Assembly (NCBI RefSeq): GCF_041902845.1
Contig: NZ_CP159486.1
Location: 2,728,001-2,792,000, forward strand
DNA length: 64,000 nt
Direction: 5' to 3'
From: Limibacterium fermenti
GTDB taxonomy: Bacteria > Bacteroidota > Bacteroidia > Bacteroidales > Dysgonomonadaceae
In this document: piece by piece, positions 17,374 to 27,410 of the stretch
How positions within the stretch are numbered: the stretch's first letter is position 1
How the letters are laid out: each line of letters starts with the position of its first letter
The notes under the pieces: model-generated
Told to the model about the DNA's origin: nothing
Databases searched by the model: none
The model's input: the letters and a program-made list of their open reading frames with translations, nothing else
Made by a program: the position numbers and the translations under genes

Positions 17374-18594
17374 TTATTTTTTCAACCATCTGTTCAGATG
17401 ATTATTAGGCGTGACTAATGCAAACTTATAGAATTTGGAAGAGGGCAAAGAATTTAGATCGACCTGATATTTTTCTTTTGAAGCGCGAACTACATCCAGT
17501 TTGATCCATTCATCTTGTTGCCCTTCCTTAAATTTGTTATCGCATGCTGCATATATTGTCACTTCGGCATTCTTTGATAGACAATTCCAGTAAAGCCAAA
17601 CCGTCTGATCGAAAGTTCGGGTCTTCATATCACAGATATCCACTTTTCCGGTAAATGGTATTCCATCTTGCTCCCATAATACCGGATCAGGTATACTGAA
17701 TCCCATAAAACGACAAATAGAAGGAGCAATATCGATAATTGCGACGTTTTCATTTCTAAAATATTTATTTACGGGTACATTTGTGGAAATCCAAGTAGTC
17801 CGTTCACAGGAAGATTGCCCCCCATGACTGTACCCATTTTCTGTGCGCCCATGGTCTGTTGTCACGACAATCATCCATTCTTCATCAAAATGAGATTCGC
17901 GATATTTTATTGATTCCCAAATACGCGCAATTTGCTTATCCGCTTTTCTAACATATTCATCAAAAACGGCACCGTTTCCTTCATTATGTCCAGCATCGTC
18001 AGTATACCATAAATAAACCCAACTCAAATCGGGAGCATCTTCTCGAATACTTTTAGCTGCCTCAATAGAAACTTTTTCATCAATATCGAAAATATGAAGA
18101 TCTTTTTCTTTATGAGGAAAATGGATGGCATCCTGATCATATCCGTCTTTTGCGATATTTATTTTCAAGTGGTTCGTTTCAGGTTTACCTTCCCCTAGTA
18201 AAACAGTTCGATTATCCGACCAACTAGAATATATTGCTGTTTTGTACACTTTAGGCTGTTCTTTTGCAATTCTAAATAAAGACCAGTAATTATAATTCGG
18301 TTTCAAGTTAGAGTTCCCGTTAACGTCATGTTTATTCGACCAAGTTGAGGTTAGTAGGTTCGTATACCCAATTGCTGAGATAGTAGCGGTTTCCGAATAC
18401 CAGCCGATTTCGCCCCCCGTATAAGCTCTACCATAAGCTCCTTTAGATGCAATATCAAATATTGCAGGAGTATGTAATCGTTCAATTTGATATGCCGGGA
18501 CACCGTCAATAATGATGAAGACCGCTTTTCGATCTTTGGCTGTCAACTGAAAACATAAAAAAGAGAATAGAATAAAATAATAAAAGGGTTTCAT
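17374..18594 (-). CDS. Secreted alkaline-phosphatase-superfamily (NPP-like) phosphodiesterase/phosphatase
   Basis: 406 residues with a signal peptide (about 1-19, FILFSFLCFQLTA before KDR). Superfamily metal and nucleophile motifs are seen: FIIIDGVP (first Asp), the nucleophile region ETATISAIGYTNLLT where Ser aligns with the usual Thr, DDAGHNEGNG (Asp/His) and TTDHGRTENGYSHGG (Asp-His and the final His). Type I phosphodiesterase/nucleotide pyrophosphatase proteins of this kind cleave phosphodiesters or phosphomonoesters in the periplasm or at the surface. It is the last gene of the second PUL and lies 199 bp after the other phosphoesterase. The substrate is unknown. Confidence 0.8.
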   Translation of the reverse strand: MKPFYYFILFSFLCFQLTAKDRKAVFIIIDGVPAYQIERLHTPAIFDIASKGAYGRAYTGGEIGWYSETATISAIGYTNLLTSTWSNKHDVNGNSNLKPNYNYWSLFRIAKEQPKVYKTAIYSSWSDNRTVLLGEGKPETNHLKINIAKDGYDQDAIHFPHKEKDLHIFDIDEKVSIEAAKSIREDAPDLSWVYLWYTDDAGHNEGNGAVFDEYVRKADKQIARIWESIKYRESHFDEEWMIVVTTDHGRTENGYSHGGQSSCERTTWISTNVPVNKYFRNENVAIIDIAPSICRFMGFSIPDPVLWEQDGIPFTGKVDICDMKTRTFDQTVWLYWNCLSKNAEVTIYAACDNKFKEGQQDEWIKLDVVRASKEKYQVDLNSLPSSKFYKFALVTPNNHLNRWLKK

Positions 18595-18793
18595 TGTAAC
18601 TTTTGTCTTAATTAAATCAATAGCTCGTTATAATTTTAAAATATAGTTATGCAATAATACGATAATACTTTATTAGGACGTCCTTACCACTCATATTTTG
18701 GCGGAACTTTCGTCCATCAGGACAACTTCCTATTTTCATTCGCATGTAAACCGGTATCTCAAAACTCCCGCAAGCGAGGATGATACTTACCCG

Positions 18794-19906
18794 TTATTTC
18801 GCCGTTTTCAACCTGAACGTTGCCAAACAGCCTTTATGATCGGTCGGCCAAACACCTTTGGGTTCTATGAAAACATCCTCCGCATCGTGCTTTCTCATTT
18901 CGCCATAATATACCGAACCCGACGGCCCTACAATGCGGGCATCCGTCAATTTAACAGCCGGTGAAGGATGATAGTAAATGAAATCGATTCGGTCCCGCTC
19001 ATCTACAGTGGGACAAAATGACAACTTGCTAACATCGGTATCTTTATTGGCTGAAGGGAACGTAAACCCGGGAAACCTTACCGGATCAGGATAAATTTCC
19101 CGGTAAGAATCTTTATAGCCCGCTTCTGCAAGCATGTACGAACAGTCCCAATTAATCACCACCCCATTGTGATCCCAACGATTTTTAGTATCCTCCTGCC
19201 AATCGAGATGAGAGGGTTCATTAAAATCACCGCCGATGATCACGATATTGCCGTTGCCGGTTTCATTTTGCGCATCTGCCAAAAAAGCCTTAATGGATTC
19301 ATCTCTTGTGGAGATACGGTTTGCTTGAAGGACAGAATCGGCATCCGTTACCGGAGCTTCGATTTTTTGCCATGTCGTGCCGCTATATCCCCGGGGAAGA
19401 TAGCATTCGTAATGGGTATAATCCAAATGAGCCGAGTAGAGGACGATTTTTTGATTACGGATATCGATGGAAGCCTTTAAGATGGAGCCGGCATCCTTGA
19501 GCGGCTCCGGATTATCGATTTTATATTTCGAAAGAATCCCCACATCCAGCGTAAGATTTTCCCCGTAATAGGATTTGCCTCTTTCTTTTAAGGCGTTTAC
19601 CAGTTTATAACTGTACGTTAGGTCGCCCTCGTTTTTCAATTCACATAAAAGCACAACGTCCGGGTCCAACTGCACAATAAAATCCACCAGTCCACCAAAG
19701 GCGCCGGGAACCATTGTCGTTCCCATCCACACATTAAGTTGCAGGACTTTCAATTCTGTCTGCTTGGAAGGTTTGGAGACAGGTTTGCTGTTTTTCTCTT
19801 CGGGATTCTCCGCAAAATTCTCTTGTTCATGCGTTCCGCAGAACGTATTTGCGCTGCCGGTTAAAAGCCCCAGCAACAGCAGTAAAAATAATTTCATTCT
19901 TTTCAT
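18794..19906 (-). CDS. Secreted endonuclease/exonuclease/phosphatase (EEP, DNase I-like) family protein
   Basis: 370 residues with a signal peptide (about 1-22, KLFLLLLLGLLTGSANT). The full EEP catalytic set is visible: VLQLNVW (Asn), VVLLCELKN (metal Glu), YSAHLDY (His), IIGGDFNEPSH (Asp/Asn), DERDRIDFIYY (Asp) and WPTDHKGCLATF (Asp-His pair). The family includes DNases, sphingomyelinases and inositol-polyphosphate phosphatases, so the bond attacked is a phosphoester; which one is not decided by the sequence. It belongs to a SusCD locus with no recognisable glycoside hydrolase. Confidence 0.85.
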   Translation of the reverse strand: MKRMKLFLLLLLGLLTGSANTFCGTHEQENFAENPEEKNSKPVSKPSKQTELKVLQLNVWMGTTMVPGAFGGLVDFIVQLDPDVVLLCELKNEGDLTYSYKLVNALKERGKSYYGENLTLDVGILSKYKIDNPEPLKDAGSILKASIDIRNQKIVLYSAHLDYTHYECYLPRGYSGTTWQKIEAPVTDADSVLQANRISTRDESIKAFLADAQNETGNGNIVIIGGDFNEPSHLDWQEDTKNRWDHNGVVINWDCSYMLAEAGYKDSYREIYPDPVRFPGFTFPSANKDTDVSKLSFCPTVDERDRIDFIYYHPSPAVKLTDARIVGPSGSVYYGEMRKHDAEDVFIEPKGVWPTDHKGCLATFRLKTAK

Positions 19907-19977
19907 AATCCATATTTATACATACACTCTAAACCGCATGCCATGCGGCAACACAATTCATTATCGTATCAAAAGAC

Positions 19978-21360
19978 TCATCTCGTCAACGTCCTGTTGT
20001 ACATTCTTTCATGCGTCCACCATCCGGCCCAGTCGCGATAGAGGTATTCTACATTTAATTCATTATTCTGTAAATCGTAAGCGTTTAAATTATCACTTAC
20101 CGGATAACCGTTTTGCTGAATGACAATGCTTTTGGTGTCCGGGTCGATCGAGATATATTGTACGGATGTTCCGCTGCTGGTCTGATCCTTCCCCGTAGAA
20201 TACGCCCTGAAAAGGTATCCGGTTTCCCAAGTCAAATCGCCGGTACGTTTGATGTAACGACGTCTTTTTTCAGGATTCGAGGGATACTGTGCCGCTCCTT
20301 CCCCGCATTTGGCTAATCGGTCCACCGTGTACCATCCTTCCAAGTCATCCACGTAAAATACGATGACAACCGAATTCATCATTTCACTCACAGAAGCGGA
20401 AGATACCGATTTAATTTTGAGTGGTAAGGCATAAACATGCCGATCTTGCAAGGCTGACACATCCACTTGCAAACTCAGGTTTTGATAAGCGCTCGTTCCC
20501 GTATATACGTAATCTTGAGGGATCGGGCAGGCATCCGCCGGCAACAGTTCGGGAGATAATCCTGTTTTCTCCCTGTACGCTTGCAATAAACCTTCGTCAA
20601 CTTCAAAATTGATTACGGACTGTTCGTTATCATTAAATTCGGCACTTCCAATTCGCAAAGTTACTATTTTATTATTTGAATTTCTCAAATAATAAGGTAT
20701 CCATTGCGTATCGATTTCTTTTTCGAATCGAAAAGCGACTAACTTTCCGGGAATCGTCGCCACCGATGCAACCTCGCCTAAATCCCTATCTTTATCAACG
20801 GATTGAACATAAAACGTATGTTCCCCATCGGCATTCAATAGTTCTTTAATGGTATATTCCGTAACTCCATTTTCGAGAACTAATTTATGTTGTTGATTAT
20901 TTATCTGGTAAGTAACAACCACATGAGAAAAGTTATCTTCTTCGGGTTCCGTCCATTTCAATTTCACTTCCCCCGGGCCGGGTATGGCTTGCAGATTTTT
21001 CACGGCTGCAATATGAGTAAAATATTTACGTGCCTGCCGCACCATAAGACTTACTTTTTGGTTGGCGCTGCTTACTTCTATTTTAGCGATTCTACTTGTC
21101 ACCAAATCATTGCCGGAAACTTTAATCAGCAGTTGATTTTGTTTGATTGAAACTTGGCACCAGTCACTGTTTTCCGATGTTATTCCGGCTTTCGTATCAT
21201 CCCCGGCATTGATTATTTCAACCGCCTGTTCCTGTGCATCGCTACTGAAGTCTACATTTGTTTGAGACAGCGATAAATACGTTCCTTCAAGATACGTATC
21301 GTCATTCTTACAGGAAAAACACACAGAGAATACCAATAATATGCAAACTATTTTTTTCAT
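19978..21360 (-). CDS. Surface lipoprotein with BACON, DUF4959-like and DUF1735-like domains
   Basis: 460 residues. The lipobox is LVFSVCFSCKND. A BACON-type beta-sandwich (about 30-110, LSLSQTNVDFSSDAQEQAVEI) precedes a fibronectin/DUF4959-like domain (about 115-205, AVKNLQAIPGPGEVKLKWTE). A DUF1735-like region (about 210-340, with VINFEVDEGLLQAY and LPADACPIP) and a DUF4361-like C-terminus (about 350-460) follow. Proteins of this design in PULs are usually surface glycan-binding lipoproteins that accompany SusD. It is 27 bp downstream of another DUF1735/DUF4361 lipoprotein gene, same operon. Confidence 0.8.
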   Translation of the reverse strand: MKKIVCILLVFSVCFSCKNDDTYLEGTYLSLSQTNVDFSSDAQEQAVEIINAGDDTKAGITSENSDWCQVSIKQNQLLIKVSGNDLVTSRIAKIEVSSANQKVSLMVRQARKYFTHIAAVKNLQAIPGPGEVKLKWTEPEEDNFSHVVVTYQINNQQHKLVLENGVTEYTIKELLNADGEHTFYVQSVDKDRDLGEVASVATIPGKLVAFRFEKEIDTQWIPYYLRNSNNKIVTLRIGSAEFNDNEQSVINFEVDEGLLQAYREKTGLSPELLPADACPIPQDYVYTGTSAYQNLSLQVDVSALQDRHVYALPLKIKSVSSASVSEMMNSVVIVFYVDDLEGWYTVDRLAKCGEGAAQYPSNPEKRRRYIKRTGDLTWETGYLFRAYSTGKDQTSSGTSVQYISIDPDTKSIVIQQNGYPVSDNLNAYDLQNNELNVEYLYRDWAGWWTHERMYNRTLTR

Positions 21361-21387
21361 ATCTGTTCTATTTTAATTGAAAGAATA

Positions 21388-22278
21388 TCATTCTATTCGC
21401 GTCAACGTTTCATGAACCGTAGTCCATTCCGAATCCGAAGGCCTGCGATATTTGTAATTAATCGTAAATTTTTTCTCTTCGGGGTCATATGCGCAATCTT
21501 CCAATTGTTCTATTTCTATATTTCCATAAGGTTTAATACGCACCGAATTATCCTCATGAATGATTAATACGATCGCGGAATTTCGAATGACATTCAAATC
21601 GGCGGATACAGAAAGGTTTTCAGGGAACAACCGGATTTGGTTCTTCGCTAACGGAAGTACGGTTTTATTGGTCGTGATGTTGGACGACATCCCTCCTTCC
21701 ATTTGTTTACTGCCCCTCATCTTATACGTTCTGGATTTTACCGAAGAGTACGCATTTTCCAAATCGATCTTATATAAAACGAAGTCTTTCTCTGTATTTA
21801 TATCATAACCCTTTGAATCGCTAATCCTAAAAGGCAATATATAGGTAGTGTCGGGAGACAAACCATTCACATCAATTTCTATGGGAACAAAGGCCGTAGC
21901 CGAAGGTTCTCCTGCTTTAATAATTGCATCATGGGAAGGAAGCAAATAACGGTCGGCCGACAACAGCCGGGCATACTTTCCATATTCGGAACCGAAATAC
22001 CGAAAATTATATGAATTTAAATGTTCCAACGCAACACTATCTGTCACGATTGTTACGGCAAGGTCTTTATCCAACGGCATCGATCCTCCACTGCCGGCCG
22101 TTATATAACCGGTAGTTAAGGAATCATTCATCAGGTGAGGGTAAGAAAATATATTATTATCGCCGCTTTTCAGATAAATGATTTTCTTATAGTGTTCTTC
22201 ATTTAATAAATCTTCTTCGCAAGAGATAAATGAAATAAACGCCACTGCTATCAATAAATATTTTACTATGGATTTCAT
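21388..22278 (-). CDS. DUF1735/DUF4361-type PUL lipoprotein
   Basis: 296 residues with a lipobox (AVAFISFISCEED). The N-terminal half is DUF1735-like (about 25-160: KIIYLKSGDNNIFSY, LLPSHDAIIKAGEPSATAFVPI, LSPDTTYILPFRI), the C-terminal half DUF4361-like (about 170-296: SRTYKMRGSKQMEGG, ending YRRPSDSEWTTVHETLTRIE). These occur next to susD in host-glycan and mannan PULs as surface binding proteins. It lies 27 bp after susD and is in the same operon. Confidence 0.8.
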   Translation of the reverse strand: MKSIVKYLLIAVAFISFISCEEDLLNEEHYKKIIYLKSGDNNIFSYPHLMNDSLTTGYITAGSGGSMPLDKDLAVTIVTDSVALEHLNSYNFRYFGSEYGKYARLLSADRYLLPSHDAIIKAGEPSATAFVPIEIDVNGLSPDTTYILPFRISDSKGYDINTEKDFVLYKIDLENAYSSVKSRTYKMRGSKQMEGGMSSNITTNKTVLPLAKNQIRLFPENLSVSADLNVIRNSAIVLIIHEDNSVRIKPYGNIEIEQLEDCAYDPEEKKFTINYKYRRPSDSEWTTVHETLTRIE

Positions 22279-22305
22279 CTTTTTTTCTTTTAGAATCAGT
22301 TATTA

Positions 22306-24297
22306 TTAATTTTCCCAACCCGGATTTTGATCGAGCGTCGGAACTCTTTTTATTTCCTGCCTGTCGATAGGAAGTAAAATCATCTTATCCTTGAAAACAC
22401 GGTTACGGACTGTTTTATAATTGCATATTACGCGATTATAATAGCCCGATCTTTCCGTTTTTTCCGTATCCATACCCATAATGGGCGCGGCCTCTTCTTC
22501 TTTTACAATTCCCCAGCGACGGACATCGTAATACCGTAATCCTTCGTGCAGGAACTCAATCATGCGTTCTGTTTTTAACGCTTCAAAAAAAGCGTCGGGA
22601 GTATTCAGCTCTTCCGGCTTCAAACCGGGAAGTCCGCTTCGATAACGGACTTGATTAAAGGCCTTTTTTATTTCTTCGAAATCGCGCGAAAAAGTTTGAG
22701 GCTCGTTTTCTCCAATCGAAACGGTGTGGCTTTGAGTGAGATTATTCAGGCATTCGGCATACATGAGCAGGATATCCGCATAACGCACAATAGGGAACGA
22801 TTTATTTAATACGGCCGCGTTTGCACCGCTCCAGGCATCGTCAGGATGAATATATTTTTTCAGTACATAACCGGTTATGGGATAATTGCGTTTATCACCT
22901 TGCGTAGCGGCGCTTGAGCCGGAGTTTCCGTCAACCGAATAAAACGCCTGTTGCATAAATTTGCCGTTTTCAGTGGTAGAATTCATCGGCCATAAACAAC
23001 CGCTAAAGCCTATGCTTGCATAAAAACGGGCTTCCCTGTTCGTGTACATAAAATTCACATTGGGTTTCAGTATATACCCCGAAAAAGTCTGATCGGTAGT
23101 AGTGAAGCCATTCTCACGGTAAGGATAAAGAGCGCTGGAATGATTGATATCGTTCCCGTCGATCATTTTATAATTATCGATGATTTTTTGCGGCACACAA
23201 AAACCGTTCCATCCGCCAAATTGGGCAGGAAATGATAATAGAGTTGCATAACTTATTTCGCCTGAATTTTTGCCGAAAACGAACTCCGTATTCTTGAATC
23301 CTAAAGTCTCCCCGTTAAACATTTCGGCATAAGAGCGGTATGGATCGATATTCCCAGCCCCTTGAGGCCACGGTTTATAATAATCGGGATCATAAACAAT
23401 TCCTTCCGGCAATTTGGGAGTATCATCGCGGGCTTCGACCGTATGCAGCGTATAATTCATATCCATAACCCGTTTGCAGGCGGCTGCCGCAACGGCCCAT
23501 TTCTTTTCGTCGTACGTTTGGGAAATATAATGCACTCCATCGCCCTGACGGACGAAATTCGAGAAATAAGTTTTTGCAGCCTGTCCTCCGTTATATAACG
23601 GGCTGGCCGCATATACCCTCAGTCGCGCAATCAACCCGTAAGCAGCGCCCTTTGTAGGCCGCCCGAAAGTATTTATAGGCACAACGGGGGGGATGTAGGT
23701 TGCGGCCGTTTCAAGTTCATTGCAAATATATTCCACACTTTCATCATACGTAGAGCGGTATTTTTGGTAAGCTTCTGGAGCCAAACTCGTTTCGTATACT
23801 TCATCGCCCGCAATCAATATGGGACCATAATTCAACAGGAGAAAATAGTAAGCGTAGCCTCTCATAAAATGGGCATAACCTGTTATTTCCCGTTTATCTT
23901 GCGCGGTAAGCTCCTTACACTCATCTATTCGTGCAAAAATGGTATTGGCTTTGCGTATAATCTGGTACATGGGCGTCCATATATTCATGCTTCCCAAGTT
24001 ATCGGCTGTTACTTCATCAATAGGGAACTTTTGCGGCGCATAATCATCTTCCCACATGGAAAAGCCCTCGTCGCTGCCAAGTATGGCAGGATAATAACTA
24101 TTACGGAAAATATTGCTTTCGTCGGGGAATAAAGCGGCCGCTCCCCATAAATATTTTTCAAGATTTACTTTTGTATAGAAAACAGAGTCAATATTGAGCG
24201 TATCTTCAAAATAATCGCTCACATCCAAATAATTGCAAGATGTCATCATCATGATCGACCCTATTGCGGCAATAATAGCCATTATAATCTTTTTCAT
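22306..24297 (-). CDS. SusD/RagB-family nutrient-binding lipoprotein
   Basis: 663 residues from the ATG at 24297. A longer frame from 24342 would overlap susC and place 15 polar residues before the signal, so I reject it. The lipobox is GSIMMMTSCNYLDVSDYF. The SusD fold shows its usual landmarks: YQIIRKANTIFARIDEC, ITGYAHFMRGYAYYFLLLNYGPI (TPR core), GRPTKGAAYGLIARLRVYAA, PIVRYADILLMYAECLN and the C-terminal FLHEGLRYYDVRRWGI and LLPIDRQEIKRVPTLDQNPGW. It lies 16 bp after susC. It is rather long for SusD, which may mean an extended ligand-binding face. Confidence 0.92.
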   Translation of the reverse strand: MKKIIMAIIAAIGSIMMMTSCNYLDVSDYFEDTLNIDSVFYTKVNLEKYLWGAAALFPDESNIFRNSYYPAILGSDEGFSMWEDDYAPQKFPIDEVTADNLGSMNIWTPMYQIIRKANTIFARIDECKELTAQDKREITGYAHFMRGYAYYFLLLNYGPILIAGDEVYETSLAPEAYQKYRSTYDESVEYICNELETAATYIPPVVPINTFGRPTKGAAYGLIARLRVYAASPLYNGGQAAKTYFSNFVRQGDGVHYISQTYDEKKWAVAAAACKRVMDMNYTLHTVEARDDTPKLPEGIVYDPDYYKPWPQGAGNIDPYRSYAEMFNGETLGFKNTEFVFGKNSGEISYATLLSFPAQFGGWNGFCVPQKIIDNYKMIDGNDINHSSALYPYRENGFTTTDQTFSGYILKPNVNFMYTNREARFYASIGFSGCLWPMNSTTENGKFMQQAFYSVDGNSGSSAATQGDKRNYPITGYVLKKYIHPDDAWSGANAAVLNKSFPIVRYADILLMYAECLNNLTQSHTVSIGENEPQTFSRDFEEIKKAFNQVRYRSGLPGLKPEELNTPDAFFEALKTERMIEFLHEGLRYYDVRRWGIVKEEEAAPIMGMDTEKTERSGYYNRVICNYKTVRNRVFKDKMILLPIDRQEIKRVPTLDQNPGWEN

Positions 24298-24313
24298 ATG
24301 TATATTTTTTCCT

Positions 24314-27300
24314 TTAAAAATTAATATATATCTGTAAGGCAAAAGTCATCGGGAGCGGATATGCATATCCGTTTTTATCGGCTTGCTCCGGGTCCCAAAT
24401 CTTCACTTTATCCCAAACATATAAATTATGACCTACAAATTGTAAATCGATAGAATTTACCCCCAGTAATCTTTTTAGCGCCGCCATCCTTAAATTATAG
24501 TTTACGGTAAGCTCTTCAAAACGCAGATATCGGCTATCCCCGAGCCAAAACGAAGAAAACTTATCGTTATTTTCGTTTTTTCCGTACGTTAAACGCGGAA
24601 ATATCGCATTGGGATTCTCCGTCTTCGGATCGCCGGAATACCACGCAGGCGTCCATCGGTTGGACTGATCCTTTACCATTGAAAGTACGTTTCCCGTATT
24701 TCCCCCGTAAAAAGGCAGATAACCGTATCCATTGTTATTTTTGAAAAAGTCGGTTCGTCCTCTTCCCTTGAACAACAATCCCAAAGTAAAATCTTTATAT
24801 CTGACTTCCGCGCCAAAACCGTACATCAAACGAGGAAACGGAGAATACGATAGAGGAACCTTGTCGTCATCCGTAATTTTTCCATCGCCGGTTACATCTT
24901 TATATTTAATGTCGCCGGGACGTACATTCCCGAACTGTGTAGGGCTATTAAGCACATCCTTCTCGTCTTTAAACAACCCGACGGCTTTAAATCCGCGAAG
25001 GACATTGTAAGGTTTGTTGCTATAAGATAGATAGTCGTATTTCTGATATGGCTGTTCCCAGTTTTTTATTTTGTTTGTGGAATAGGTGAAGTTTCCTCTA
25101 ATGGTAAACGACAAATCATTATTCAATTTATGTGTATAACTTGCATTTCCGTCAGCGCCATAGCTTACCATGGATCCGACATTACCGTAAGGCATGGTCA
25201 TGGAGCCTACCCATGCCGGCAACTGTGTCCGGCGTTGAAAAATTCCTTCCCGGTTGTCGTGAAATACATCCAAAACAAATTCCAGGTTATTATTTAATAA
25301 TTTAGCTTCTATTCCGACATCCGCCTTTGTTGACTTTTCCCATTTCAGATTGTCGGCTCCCACAACGGTCTCGATGAGGCCGGAACCGCCCCATCCTCCG
25401 GCGGCATTCGTGTTGACGATAGTCAGGTATGGAAAACGATCATCTGTGATACGGTCGTTTCCTACGGTGCCGTAAGATGCGCGAAGTTTCAAAAAATTGA
25501 GGAACGGCATATTCTTTTGTGTCCACTCATATTGTGAGGGGACCCATCCTAAGGCTACGGAAGGGAAAAATCCGAACTGTTCGCCTTTTTTAAAGTTCTC
25601 CGACCCGGTATAACCGAAATTCGCATCAATCATATACGCATCCTTAAAGCCGTAGGTTACCCTCCCCGAAATGCCTTGATATTTTTTAGGTATCGCCAAC
25701 ATACTGGTGCGATAAATCGTCCATTTTTCACTACTCATGTAATAATAAAGCAATCCGCCTATACGATGTTTTTGGTCAAAAATATTATCGTAATGAATAT
25801 TTGCCTCCAAAAAATATTTCCGCCATTGGGATTCATTCGACTCGTATTTTGCGTCATAGGCATTCACTCGCTTTATCATCACCAGTTCACCATCGGGCGT
25901 ACGGCGCGAAGAATTATACAGGTCGGGCATTTTATGACGCTTTTCGGTAAGGTAAGCCCGGTTATCAAGCGCGACCTGAACTTTAGCCGTCAATCCCTTG
26001 GTTATAAATTTCAAATCCTGATTTACGGCAAGCGTTACCATGTTTTTGTAATCTTCCTTGGTGCTCATCCCCGTGTGGTTGAGCAAAACATATGGGGAAA
26101 TAAGGTCGTCTTTGCCGTATGCCGGTAACAGGCCGTTAGAATATTTTGTAGGCACAGTTAAAGGGGTCAGTTGAGCTTGCGAAGACCATAACCAGTCGGT
26201 ATCCATCATACCGGGAAGATTATTGATAGATATGTAACCATCCAAACCTAAGTATAACTGGGTTGTTTTGGTTAGATTGATATCTAAATTCGCTCTGTAA
26301 TTATACGTATTATAACTGACATCTTTCCGGTACTTACTGGACTCGTCTTGCTTATATGCGGCGGATTCCGAAGATATCCCCAAACTCATAAAATACCGGG
26401 CTACGGTTCCTCCTCCTTGAGCGCTGATATAATGAGTATTCTGCCAGGAAGCGGTATTCAGGATTTCTTTTTGCCAGTTCACATTCGGATAAAGATCGTT
26501 ATCCAATCCGTATCGAATCAGTTCCAATTGTATATCCGAATACCTCGGCTGATTTCCCGATACGACAGAAGCTTCATTTGCCAACGTGGCATAATCATAA
26601 GCATCTAAATAGTCGGGCAGTCTTTTCAAAAGCGAAAGTTTTACATTCGATCTTGTCGTGATTTTCAGTTTTCCGGAACCTCCTCTTTTGGTTGTTATTA
26701 AAACAACTCCGTTCGCTCCCCGAACACCGTACACGGCGGTAGCCGATGCGTCTTTTAAGACAGAAAAAGATTCTATATCCGCAGGATCTATCTGGTTTAA
26801 CGTACCTTCCAATCCGTCTATCAAAACAAGGGCGCCGCTGCTTGCACCGAAAGTCCCGATTCCGCGCACCCAAAATTCCGAAATATTCTTTCCCGGTTCG
26901 CCGCTCGACTGCATGGATATGACGCCTGCTACACGTCCGCCCAACATATTGTTGATGGAGGTTGCAGGAACTTGCAGAGAACCTACATCTACAGAGGTAA
27001 TGGCCCCGACAACGCTCGCTTTACGCTGTTGCCCTAAACCTACCACCACCATTTCTTCCAATTCCTGAACAGCCTGCTTCATTACTATTTTTACGTGTGA
27101 GTCAGGCTTCGTAACTTGGTATTCAAGATCTTGAAATCCTATATAACTAAAGATCAAGATATCTCCTTTATTAACTTGAACGGAAAACTTTCCATTAAAA
27201 TCTGTCGCCCATCCCGTGGTTGGGCGATCTTTTAAATGAATATTCACGCCTATCAGGGTTTCGTCCTGTTCGCTAAACACCGTTCCCTCCAAAGTGAACT

Positions 27301-27406
27301 TGGTTGCGCTTTGTTGTGAGAACAGAGTATTGCTAAGGAAAAACATTAATAATCCGGCCAATGCGCATTTTATGCTCCTATATTTTGTTTTACTATTCTT
27401 TTCCAT
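24314..27406 (-). CDS. SusC/RagA-family TonB-dependent outer-membrane transporter
   Basis: 1030 residues. A leader (about 1-31) is followed by a CarboxypepD_reg-like domain (about 37-112, FTLEGTVFSEQDETLIGVNI), a TonB-box-like segment ELEEMVVVGLG, the plug (about 125-245, LVLIDGLEGTLNQIDPADIE, GVRGANGVVLITTKRG) and the barrel ending LQIYINF. There is no STN domain, unlike the first susC, and no sigma/anti-sigma genes are adjacent, so control must come from elsewhere. It follows the IPT/NHL lipoprotein gene by 4 bp and precedes susD by 16 bp. Confidence 0.94.
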   Translation of the reverse strand: MEKNSKTKYRSIKCALAGLLMFFLSNTLFSQQSATKFTLEGTVFSEQDETLIGVNIHLKDRPTTGWATDFNGKFSVQVNKGDILIFSYIGFQDLEYQVTKPDSHVKIVMKQAVQELEEMVVVGLGQQRKASVVGAITSVDVGSLQVPATSINNMLGGRVAGVISMQSSGEPGKNISEFWVRGIGTFGASSGALVLIDGLEGTLNQIDPADIESFSVLKDASATAVYGVRGANGVVLITTKRGGSGKLKITTRSNVKLSLLKRLPDYLDAYDYATLANEASVVSGNQPRYSDIQLELIRYGLDNDLYPNVNWQKEILNTASWQNTHYISAQGGGTVARYFMSLGISSESAAYKQDESSKYRKDVSYNTYNYRANLDINLTKTTQLYLGLDGYISINNLPGMMDTDWLWSSQAQLTPLTVPTKYSNGLLPAYGKDDLISPYVLLNHTGMSTKEDYKNMVTLAVNQDLKFITKGLTAKVQVALDNRAYLTEKRHKMPDLYNSSRRTPDGELVMIKRVNAYDAKYESNESQWRKYFLEANIHYDNIFDQKHRIGGLLYYYMSSEKWTIYRTSMLAIPKKYQGISGRVTYGFKDAYMIDANFGYTGSENFKKGEQFGFFPSVALGWVPSQYEWTQKNMPFLNFLKLRASYGTVGNDRITDDRFPYLTIVNTNAAGGWGGSGLIETVVGADNLKWEKSTKADVGIEAKLLNNNLEFVLDVFHDNREGIFQRRTQLPAWVGSMTMPYGNVGSMVSYGADGNASYTHKLNNDLSFTIRGNFTYSTNKIKNWEQPYQKYDYLSYSNKPYNVLRGFKAVGLFKDEKDVLNSPTQFGNVRPGDIKYKDVTGDGKITDDDKVPLSYSPFPRLMYGFGAEVRYKDFTLGLLFKGRGRTDFFKNNNGYGYLPFYGGNTGNVLSMVKDQSNRWTPAWYSGDPKTENPNAIFPRLTYGKNENNDKFSSFWLGDSRYLRFEELTVNYNLRMAALKRLLGVNSIDLQFVGHNLYVWDKVKIWDPEQADKNGYAYPLPMTFALQIYINF

Positions 27407-27410
27407 GTTA